DNA of 20,081 nt from an uncultured Candidatus Saccharibacteria bacterium (GTDB lineage: Bacteria; Patescibacteriota; Saccharimonadia; Saccharimonadales; Saccharimonadaceae). This document shows positions 14,174 through 20,081 of this stretch, in pieces. Position numbers and translations under genes: made by a program. The stretch covers positions 1-20,081 of the forward strand of contig CALFGG010000066.1 of NCBI GenBank assembly GCA_937958235.1, in the 5' to 3' direction. Each line of letters starts with the position of its first letter. Position 1 is the first letter of the stretch. The notes beneath the pieces were generated by a model, which was not told the origin of the DNA, did no database searches, and saw only the letters and a list, made by a program, of their open reading frames with translations.

Positions 14174-14773
14174 TTACGTGTTTTTTATAAAATATTGAAG
14201 AAGTTCGAGGAATCGGTAGCTGATGAATGTGCCTTTATAGGAGGGAAAATTATGTAATTGTTGTTCACTACAGGCTGTTTGAAAAATTTGAAGAGCCTTG
14301 GGTAGGGAAAGCCATTTTAGAATATAATCTTCTTCGATTTCATCTGGCATATAATTTGTGTGAAGGACCTTGTCTGGCTGGGCAGAGAAGAAAAAGGGGG
14401 GAGTGACTCGATCGTAGAGCTGTTCGTGGATATTACCGATTGGCTTTGGATTTTTGAGCAAATAACCGGTTTCTTCTAATGTTTCGCGATTCAGGGTTTG
14501 AAGAAGAGATTCACCTGGTTCGACCCCGCCACCGGGTATGGCATAGTAATCCCTGGCCCGAGAATAGAGTAGACAGATTTCCTGATTTTGATTAATTAGT
14601 AGGCAACGTACGGAATTTCTAATATTGGGATGTTCAACAGCTGGTTTCAAAAAATCAGGATGAGCTGGCTGAGGACATTTGTTTAAGAAGAAATCTTGAT
14701 TTAGATATTGGATGGTATGATTTATAATTTGAATTTCTTGAGTTTTGAGACCAGAATAAAAACTATCTTGCAT
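14174..14773 (-). CDS. Nudix hydrolase (ADP-ribose/NUDIX-like), second copy
   Basis: 199 residues from the ATG at 14773. A complete Nudix box GGVEPGE-x7-RETLEETGY spans residues 82-104, preceded by YYAIPGG and by VRCLLINQNQEICLLYSR. The roughly 50-residue N-terminal extension (with a Pro-rich stretch near 34-45) is not part of the standard fold. The substrate cannot be predicted. An upstream in-frame ATG at 14794 would put the -10 box inside the gene. The TATAAT at 14788-14783 lies nine bases before 14773, so the second Met is the better, near-leaderless start. It follows tsaD with its own promoter between them. Confidence 0.85.
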   Translation of the reverse strand: MQDSFYSGLKTQEIQIINHTIQYLNQDFFLNKCPQPAHPDFLKPAVEHPNIRNSVRCLLINQNQEICLLYSRARDYYAIPGGGVEPGESLLQTLNRETLEETGYLLKNPKPIGNIHEQLYDRVTPPFFFSAQPDKVLHTNYMPDEIEEDYILKWLSLPKALQIFQTACSEQQLHNFPSYKGTFISYRFLELLQYFIKNT

Positions 14774-14782
14774 AATAAATAT

Positions 14783-14788
14783 ATTATA
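14783..14788 (-). promoter_or_regulatory. -10 box, predicted near-leaderless start of second Nudix gene
   Basis: Minus strand TATAAT, nine bases before the ATG at 14773, expected start about 14776. No TGn just before it and no clear -35. Confidence 0.4.
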
Positions 14789-14823
14789 CTGCATAAGAAA
14801 TGAATTCTTTTGAACTGTTTTGT

Positions 14824-15909
14824 TTATTGAATAATTGAACGAGGCATTATATTAAGAGAGTACGGATCGGTTGGCGAAATTTTTGATACTATTTCGTAAT
14901 AAGCTGCGGAGGCAACCATGGCGCCATTGTCGCCAGAGAATCGTGGCTCAGGGAAGAAGAGGTTAATTTTGTTATGCAGCTTAGAATTTTGTTGTTCAAT
15001 ATAGGAGTTGAGGTCGTGACGCAGTCTTTGATTGGCTGAGACTCCACCTGCAATAATGAGGCTCTCAGTCTCAGGATTTTGCTTAAGGGCTAATTTAATT
15101 TTTTCGATTAGAATATCAACAGCTGTCTGTTCAAAGGAGGCTGCAAAATCTGCGCGTTGCTGATCAGTGAGAAGTGTAGCTAGTTGTGAAGAAGGGAAAG
15201 AAATGGGTTTTTTAGTTACTTTTTGAACTTCACGAAGAACAGCGGTCTTAAGTCCGGAAAATGAAAAATCAAGAGTACCAGGCATGGGGTGGGGAAACGA
15301 ATAGGCGTTGGGGTTTCCGGTTGCGGCGGCTTTAGTAATTGAAGGGCCACCTGGATAGGGAAGACCTAGGATTTTGGCAATTTTATCAAAACATTCACCA
15401 ACTGCGTCATCGCGGGTGGTGCCAATAATTTCGAACTGTTGATGTGCGGACATTTTAACGATTTGAGTATGACCGCCTGAAATGATCAGGGCAATGAGAG
15501 GAAAATTGGGTTCGGTTTGGTTCTGGAGCCAGTTAGCATAGATGTGAGATTTGAGGTGGTGAACTGCGTATAATGGTTTATGGTTAAGAATGGCTAGAGT
15601 ACGGGCGGTAAGGGTGCCGACAAGTAAGGAACCCAGCAGGCCTGGAGTATGGGTGACGGCGATGGCGTCAATTTTAGACCAATTATCTTGGTTGGAATCA
15701 GTTTTTAGATTAGCTTCTTGAAAAGCTTGATGGATGGCGGGAAGAATTGCTTCGAGGTGAGAGCGGGCGGCGATTTCGGGAATGACACCACCATAGGCGG
15801 CGAAAATATTAATTTGTGAAACAACCACATTACTTAGAATGTTTTGGCCGTTTTCGACAATAGCAACAGCGGTTTCATCGCACGATGACTCGATTCCCAA
15901 AATTCTCAT
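14824..15909 (-). CDS. tsaD: tRNA threonylcarbamoyladenosine transferase TsaD
   Basis: 361 residues, slightly longer than the usual 335-345. TsaD transfers the threonylcarbamoyl group to A37 of ANN-decoding tRNAs (t6A) in the cytoplasm, with TsaB, TsaC and TsaE. Motifs: MRILGIESSCDETAVAIV (1-18), GGVIPEIAARSH (40-51), the metal-binding HHLKSH (His118, His122), SGGHTQIV, GEC-FDKIAK, FSFSGLKTAV, IIAGGVSANQRLR and FSGDNGAMVA near the end. The start is supported by a strong promoter placed six bases upstream; no ribosome-binding site is present. The gene lies after the MacB-like permease on the same strand with an independent promoter between. Confidence 0.97.
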   Translation of the reverse strand: MRILGIESSCDETAVAIVENGQNILSNVVVSQINIFAAYGGVIPEIAARSHLEAILPAIHQAFQEANLKTDSNQDNWSKIDAIAVTHTPGLLGSLLVGTLTARTLAILNHKPLYAVHHLKSHIYANWLQNQTEPNFPLIALIISGGHTQIVKMSAHQQFEIIGTTRDDAVGECFDKIAKILGLPYPGGPSITKAAATGNPNAYSFPHPMPGTLDFSFSGLKTAVLREVQKVTKKPISFPSSQLATLLTDQQRADFAASFEQTAVDILIEKIKLALKQNPETESLIIAGGVSANQRLRHDLNSYIEQQNSKLHNKINLFFPEPRFSGDNGAMVASAAYYEIVSKISPTDPYSLNIMPRSIIQ

Positions 15910-15915
15910 AGACTG

Positions 15916-15944
15916 ATTATAGTATGAGTTTGAGATTTTGTTAA
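15916..15944 (-). promoter_or_regulatory. tsaD promoter (leaderless)
   Basis: Minus strand TTAACA (15944-15939), 17-base spacer, TATAAT (15921-15916). Seven bases on is 15909, exactly the A of the tsaD ATG. No TG extension; the -35 is near consensus instead. Confidence 0.65.
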
Positions 15945-15962
15945 CTGCTTGAGAATAATAGG

Positions 15963-17183
15963 TTAACTTGAGAATTTGAGGGATTCAATAGGTTTTTGTC
16001 TGGAAGCTTTAAAAGCAGGGAAGAGGCCGAAAAGAATACCAGTGACAAAGGCAAAGTAGAATGCGACGAGACAAATTTCGAGGTTAATAAATGGTTTGAA
16101 GGGGGTGAAGGTGGAGCAGAAAATTGCTACGAGGTAGCCTAGGAGGAAGCCACCAATGCAGCCAAGAAGAACGAGGATGATGCTTTCAAAGAGGAATTGC
16201 ATAAAGATGTGGGTATTAGTGGCGCCGATGGCTTTTCGAATACCAATTTCGTGAGTGCGTTCTGTGACGGAGACAAGCATGAGATTCATAACGCTGATAC
16301 CGCCAATGAAAAGTGAGATTGCTGCAATGCTGCCCAGCATAATGGAGATAAGAGAGAAGAAGTTGCTGGCGGGGTGGGAGATATGTGAACCATAGTTAAC
16401 GGTGAAATTACTGGCGGAGCCTTTGAGGTCGGTAAGAACTTTAGTAATTTGATGGGCAGTGGACTCGGTTTTTTGATTATCTTTCACGGTGATATTGATT
16501 TGTTGAATTTGGGGATTAAGGCTCTTGATTTGCTCAATATCTACGATAACGGATTGGTCGAAATCTACACCATTAAAATTAATGGGGTTCTCGGTTTTTT
16601 GGAGAGTGCCAATAATAATAAATTTGTGACCAGAGAAAGAGAAGGTCTTGCCAATGGGCTCACTGGAACCAAAGAGTTGAAGGGCAAGAGAATGTCCAAT
16701 AACAGCTGACTTTAGATTATTATCTTGGATAAAATTACCGGACTTGATTTCTAGGTTTAGGATATCCTTAAGGTCGGAATTACTGGCCAAAATAGTAGCT
16801 GAGTCAACGGTGTTGTCACCAATGGCGGTTTCGTGGAGAACTGCGAGGGGGGCGATGTTTTTGATATTATCGCTGGACTCTTTAATTCTGGTTAAGTCCT
16901 CCATGGTGAGATTTGAATTGTTGAAATGATTTGAGCTTGTTAACTCGTCAATAATATTTGTAAGATCATTTTTATTGTTTGCAGGTCGAACAAGAATGAG
17001 TTCTTGATTAAGTGCCTTTATTTGAGAGGAGATAAGTTGCGAAATACTGCCTGCAAGACTGAGAATTAAAATAATGCTCCCTATACCAACTGATATACCA
17101 AGACAGGTGAAAAAACTGCGAAACTTGTGTTTTTTGAGAGAATTTTTGGCGATCTCAAAATTAGTACGAAGAAGTAATGACAT
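15963..17183 (-). CDS. MacB-like ABC transporter permease (FtsX family)
   Basis: 406 residues. Layout of the MacB/LolC type VII ABC superfamily: one N-terminal helix (about 22-45, FFTCLGISVGIGSIILIL), a large extracytoplasmic MacB-PCD domain (about 46-275), then three helices near 278-305, 328-358 and 368-392. The coupling segment TERTHEIGIRKAIGATNTHIF (near residue 310) is highly typical, as is the FGLFPAFKASRQKPIESL end. Such systems move substrates out by mechanotransmission; in a cell of this type, antimicrobial-peptide or lipoprotein handling is plausible but not shown. Its ATG overlaps the ATPase stop by one base (TAATG), so both subunits are translationally coupled. Confidence 0.93.
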   Translation of the reverse strand: MSLLLRTNFEIAKNSLKKHKFRSFFTCLGISVGIGSIILILSLAGSISQLISSQIKALNQELILVRPANNKNDLTNIIDELTSSNHFNNSNLTMEDLTRIKESSDNIKNIAPLAVLHETAIGDNTVDSATILASNSDLKDILNLEIKSGNFIQDNNLKSAVIGHSLALQLFGSSEPIGKTFSFSGHKFIIIGTLQKTENPINFNGVDFDQSVIVDIEQIKSLNPQIQQINITVKDNQKTESTAHQITKVLTDLKGSASNFTVNYGSHISHPASNFFSLISIMLGSIAAISLFIGGISVMNLMLVSVTERTHEIGIRKAIGATNTHIFMQFLFESIILVLLGCIGGFLLGYLVAIFCSTFTPFKPFINLEICLVAFYFAFVTGILFGLFPAFKASRQKPIESLKFSS

Positions 17184-18442
17184 TATTTTCGGCGTCCTTT
17201 CGCTTGTTTTTTATTAGTTTTTGCAGGCTTGGCTTTGAGTTTAGATTTCTTGTAAGGCTTTTCTAGCTCCTCTATAGAGGTGACTTTCTTTACGACGCGA
17301 ATTGAACCGTCACTTGACGTAGACGAGACAACAGGGAAATCGGGCTTTTTTGATGTTGAATCTGTCTTGACTGGGGTTTTTGCTGGTTGTGTAGTTTCAT
17401 GATTAGTGATAGAGATTTCAGAGGTGGTCGGGTACTTGTAGGAAAGGTTAGGGGATTTTGGCTCATTCTTTTCGATTGATATTGTTTCGGTATGTGTTGT
17501 AATTAAGGATGGGTCAGGGGGAACGATCGGTAATCGGTCGGATTCTAATATGGAAGATTGGAAGGCTTCATGATTTTTAGCGCCAACTTGTTGAATAGGT
17601 CGAACTTTAATGGTTTGAGTCTCGGAAACTTCTTCTACTTGAGGGAGATCGTCGATAGTCTCTCTGATGGGCTCTGAAGATTTTTTAAAGAAATTAACTT
17701 TAATACGTTCAGGAAGATCTTCATCTGCGACGGTTTTAATATCGGTGGCAATACGGCCATCGAGCATATGAATAACCCTGGTAGCATAAGAAGTAAGATT
17801 TGGGTTGTGGGTGACCATAATAATAGTGTTGCCTTTGGAATGAATGCGGCGAAGTTCCTCCATAACAAGATGGGCGTTATGACTATCAAGGTTGCCGGTT
17901 GGTTCGTCGGCAAGAATAATTTCAGGAGCTGAAACAAGGGCGCGTGCAATGGCGACACGTTGTTTTTGGCCGCCAGAGAGTTGGTAGGGGTAATAATATT
18001 CGCGTTTTTGCATGTTTAGATAGGAAAGCATTTCGGAAGATTTGATGAGGCGTTTTGTTTTGGGGACACCAGCGTAAACAAGTGGAAGGGAAACATTCTC
18101 AAGAATGGTCATTTTTGGGATAAGGTTGAAGTCTTGAAAAATAAAACCAATTTTTTGGGCACGAATATGGGCTTGACGAGATTTAGAGAAAACAGTGGTA
18201 CGTTCAGAATCGAGATAATAGCTTCCGGAAGTGGGGAAGTCTAGTAGGCCAATGATGTTTAATAGGGTGGTCTTACCGCAACCGGAGGGACCCATGATCA
18301 TAATAAATTCGCCTGGTTTAACTTCCAGATTAAAATCATTAAGTGCGAATGATTCTGCCTCACCATATCCGAAGCTACGAGTGATGTTTTTTAATTCAAT
18401 TAAAAGTGAATTATCTTTTCTAATATTACCCTTGTGACTCAT
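17183..18442 (-). CDS. MacB/LolD-type ABC ATPase with long basic C-terminal tail
   Basis: 419 residues from the ATG at 18442. The ATPase core (about 13-232) is complete: Walker A GPSGCGKTT (51-59), Q-loop Gln103, signature LSGGQ (155-159), Walker B IILADEP (175-181) and H-loop His212. Typical family members are about 220-250 residues. This one adds about 188 residues, Ser/Thr/Pro-rich and probably disordered, ending in a Lys/Arg-rich stretch. The open frame continues to 18985, but that part is antisense to the LCP gene. The extended -10 TGC TATAAT (18458-18450) seven bases before the 18442 ATG fixes a leaderless start. It forms an operon with the FtsX-type permease. Confidence 0.93.
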   Translation of the reverse strand: MSHKGNIRKDNSLLIELKNITRSFGYGEAESFALNDFNLEVKPGEFIMIMGPSGCGKTTLLNIIGLLDFPTSGSYYLDSERTTVFSKSRQAHIRAQKIGFIFQDFNLIPKMTILENVSLPLVYAGVPKTKRLIKSSEMLSYLNMQKREYYYPYQLSGGQKQRVAIARALVSAPEIILADEPTGNLDSHNAHLVMEELRRIHSKGNTIIMVTHNPNLTSYATRVIHMLDGRIATDIKTVADEDLPERIKVNFFKKSSEPIRETIDDLPQVEEVSETQTIKVRPIQQVGAKNHEAFQSSILESDRLPIVPPDPSLITTHTETISIEKNEPKSPNLSYKYPTTSEISITNHETTQPAKTPVKTDSTSKKPDFPVVSSTSSDGSIRVVKKVTSIEELEKPYKKSKLKAKPAKTNKKQAKGRRK

Positions 18443-18449
18443 TGCTTTA

Positions 18450-18458
18450 ATTATAGCA
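18450..18458 (-). promoter_or_regulatory. Extended -10, leaderless start of the ABC operon
   Basis: Minus strand TGC TATAAT, seven bases before the ATG at 18442, expected start 18443. Divergent from the LCP promoter about 30 bases away. Confidence 0.55.
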
Positions 18459-18484
18459 TGCAAGAGAAAAACTAGTGGTTTATG

Positions 18485-18493
18485 TGGTAAAAT
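18485..18493 (+). promoter_or_regulatory. Extended -10 promoter of the LCP gene
   Basis: TGG TAAAAT. The leader of about 20 bases carries GGAGG eight bases before the ATG at 18522. Confidence 0.55.
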
Positions 18494-18521
18494 TGTTAAA
18501 GAAAAAGTGGAGGAATGGTCG

Positions 18522-19928
18522 ATGTCAAAAAGAAAAACTAAGCATTCGAAGAAAACAGTCAGAAAACAGGCAGGGAAGAAGATTACAGTATCCGAAAAAG
18601 GTGTGAAGGAAGATATTTTGGTGCATAAGATAATCGAAACGTCAACTGAGATGCCAACTGAAACGCTAACTGAAACTCCAGCTGAAACGGCAGCTGAAAC
18701 GCCAGCTGAAACGGCAGATAAAACGCCAACTTCTGACACTGAAAAACCTATTGTTAAGGAAGAAACTGAGGAAGAAAAACGCAAGAAAGTTAATGCGATT
18801 TTGAAACTTGAAAAAGAGTTGGTGAAGGATCGCAAAAAATTGAAGCGAAAGAACAAGAAGGAAAAAACACATATTCCTCTGTGGACGAAAATTGTAATTG
18901 TGGTTTTAAGTTTGATTATTGTAGCGATGATTAGTGTTGCTATTTTTGGATACATGCTGTTATCGCACACTGCAAATGTATTCAAGGGTAATCCAATGGA
19001 TATCTTGATTGGAACGGAGCTGGCGCGTGATGAAAATAATCTAACGAATATTTTGATTTTTGGGACCAGTGAAGATGCGGAGGGGCATGACGGGGGACTT
19101 TTGACAGATTCAATTTTAGTGGCATCGGTTGATCAGGAAAAGAAGACGTCGAAAATTTTTAGTATACCGAGAGATCTTTGGGTGAACTATACAGTACCTG
19201 GTGGGGAAACGATGAACTGCGTAGTCGGTACACAAGGAAAAATTAATGCGACTTATATGTGTGCATTAAATGAGTATAAGAATAATAAAGATCAGGCTTC
19301 GAGGTATTTTGCAAAGAAAATATCGGAGATTACGGGCTTGAATCTACAATATTATATTTCCTTAGATTGGAGTGCATTGAGGACAGTGGTGGATGAGCTG
19401 GGTGGAATCGATGTGGATGTTTATGCAGATGATGATGCGGGTATCCATGATACCTGTCAACACCTTGATCTTGCTAAGGGGATGAATTATGGATTAAATG
19501 GTAGCATGGCGCTGAAGCTAGCCAGAGCACGCAATGCGGGCTGTGATGAAGGTGGTGATTTTGGTTTATCGCGAAGTAATTTTGATCGTGAGATTAACCA
19601 ACAAAGAATTTTCAATGCGATTAAAAATAAGGCTTTTTCGATTGGTGTGCTAGGAAAACCAACAAAGGTAATTCGATTAATTGATTCACTGGGTAATAAC
19701 GTGAAGACGAATATTACGATGGCGGAGGTGAGGACTTTGATTGATATTGCGACAAACTTAAATGGGGAAGTGGAGTCAATTCCGACGGTTGAACAATTCG
19801 GAGTGGGAAGAATCGGGATACAAAGTGTTGTTTTGCCAAAGGGAGCTTCAACTTATATTGAAAGTTCAATGTTTAGCTATGGGGAATTTCAAAGATATTT
19901 GAGGAAACAATTAATTAGGCTTGAATAA
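18522..19928 (+). CDS. LytR-CpsA-Psr (LCP) family cell-wall polymer transferase
   Basis: 468 residues. LCP proteins attach polyprenyl-linked polymers to peptidoglycan or other acceptors at the outer membrane face. A long basic, repeat-bearing cytoplasmic segment (1-117) precedes one membrane helix (about 123-147). The LCP domain (about 170-400) has NILIFGTS, the LLTDSILVASVD segment, the arginine motif SIPRDLWV, DELGGIDVDV, and ALKLARARN...DFGLSRSNFDREINQQ with the conserved Arg and Asp residues that bind the pyrophosphate. GTG at 18507 is also in frame, but GGAGG at 18509-18513 would then lie inside the gene, so ATG at 18522 is preferred. The gene is divergent from the ABC operon. It is a natural partner of the sugar-1-phosphate transferase at 8382, which primes the kind of polymer LCP enzymes transfer (inference). 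Confidence 0.93.
   Translation: MSKRKTKHSKKTVRKQAGKKITVSEKGVKEDILVHKIIETSTEMPTETLTETPAETAAETPAETADKTPTSDTEKPIVKEETEEEKRKKVNAILKLEKELVKDRKKLKRKNKKEKTHIPLWTKIVIVVLSLIIVAMISVAIFGYMLLSHTANVFKGNPMDILIGTELARDENNLTNILIFGTSEDAEGHDGGLLTDSILVASVDQEKKTSKIFSIPRDLWVNYTVPGGETMNCVVGTQGKINATYMCALNEYKNNKDQASRYFAKKISEITGLNLQYYISLDWSALRTVVDELGGIDVDVYADDDAGIHDTCQHLDLAKGMNYGLNGSMALKLARARNAGCDEGGDFGLSRSNFDREINQQRIFNAIKNKAFSIGVLGKPTKVIRLIDSLGNNVKTNITMAEVRTLIDIATNLNGEVESIPTVEQFGVGRIGIQSVVLPKGASTYIESSMFSYGEFQRYLRKQLIRLE
18645..18728 (+). repeat. In-frame 12-base tandem repeat in the LCP gene
   Basis: Seven units of 12 bases, coding for four-residue units (TEMP, TETL, TETP, AETA, AETP, AETA, DKTP; residues 42-69). 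The inner units differ by one or two bases (ACTGAAACGCTA, GCTGAAACGGCA and so on), so unit number may vary between strains. Confidence 0.85.
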
Positions 19929-19941
19929 AAATATTGTTCAG

Positions 19942-19971
19942 AAAGGGTACCACTTTAGTGGTATCCTTTTT
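19942..19971 (+). terminator. Terminator of the LCP gene
   Basis: A 12-pair stem AAAGGGTACCAC / GTGGTATCCTTT around TTTA, then further Ts, 13 bases after the stop. Confidence 0.85.
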
Positions 19972-20028
19972 TCGCTATCGCTCCATGCGAACCTTGGGCT
20001 CGAATCCTCGCTTCTTCTTCGAAGAAAT

Positions 20029-20054
20029 AAAAAATACCCTTACGGGTCTTTTTT
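20029..20054 (-). terminator. Terminator of the right-edge tRNA-Ser
   Basis: On the minus strand GACCC-GTAA-GGGT with flanking A and T runs, seven bases after the tRNA CCA end. Symmetric enough to work both ways. Confidence 0.65.
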
Positions 20055-20060
20055 ACTTCC

Positions 20061-20081
20061 TGGCGGAAGCGAGAGGATTCG
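20061..20081 (-). tRNA. 3' end of a tRNA-Ser, cut by window edge
   Basis: On the minus strand the last bases read CGAATCCT, CTCGCTTCC, G, CCA. That is identical to the T-loop, T-stem, acceptor and CCA end of tRNA-Ser(CGA) at 8288-8308, and five following bases (GGAAG) also match. Anticodon lies outside the window. A second serine tRNA is most likely; a copied tRNA tail is possible. Confidence 0.75.

Noticed and set aside
14774..14794. Upstream ATG for the second Nudix gene
   Set aside because: It would place the TATAAT box inside the gene. The second Met fits the promoter spacing seen elsewhere in the window.
18443..18985. Upstream extension of the ABC ATPase frame to a 600-residue protein
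   Set aside because: The extra part is antisense to the LCP gene, including its 12-base repeats, and has no family similarity. The promoter at 18450-18458 places the start at 18442.

Overview
The window reads as a compact, gene-dense chromosome segment from a Patescibacteria/CPR bacterium, most likely Candidatus Saccharibacteria. This is inferred from gene style (small conserved membrane proteins, a MurE-like ligase without its first domain, tight spacing, moderate AT richness), not from a marker gene. The genetic code looks standard: all recognisable genes are full length without TGA read-through. None of the 18 genes ends in TGA (15 TAA, 3 TAG).

Layout. The left edge holds the 5' part of tRNA-Ser(GCT) on the minus strand, then two plus-strand genes of unknown function (a two-helix membrane protein and a Pro/Ala-rich protein). 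Next is the minus-strand groES-groEL operon with a CIRCE operator. A divergent MurE-like ligase follows, converging on a minus-strand pair: a multi-helix membrane protein and a short, apparently inactive Mur-ligase paralogue. tRNA-Arg(GCG), with a structured leader, and tRNA-Ser(CGA) bracket a small two-gene minus-strand cassette: a putative modified-DNA-binding/HNH endonuclease and a MutT-type Nudix protein. Then come a polyprenyl-phosphate sugar-1-phosphate transferase (minus) and, divergent from it, HIT protein plus valS (plus).

The stretch 13046-14173 is the only loose region: AT-rich, with a 65-residue remnant of an IS1634-type transposase and a family of palindromic repeats. After it, on the minus strand, are a second Nudix protein, tsaD, and a MacB-like permease with its ATPase. 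A divergent LytR-CpsA-Psr (LCP) protein follows, and the 3' end of a further tRNA-Ser closes the window.

How it works together: several genes concern the cell envelope (MurE-like ligase, sugar-phosphate transferase, LCP attachment enzyme, MacB-like exporter). Others serve translation (valS, tsaD, tRNAs) and protein folding (groES/groEL). The most striking cross-cutting signal is promoter architecture. Nearly every promoter is an extended -10 (TGnTATAAT). In at least seven genes the -10 box lies only 6-9 bases before the start codon, which predicts leaderless mRNAs. Two tRNA-Ser genes likewise begin almost at the predicted transcription start.
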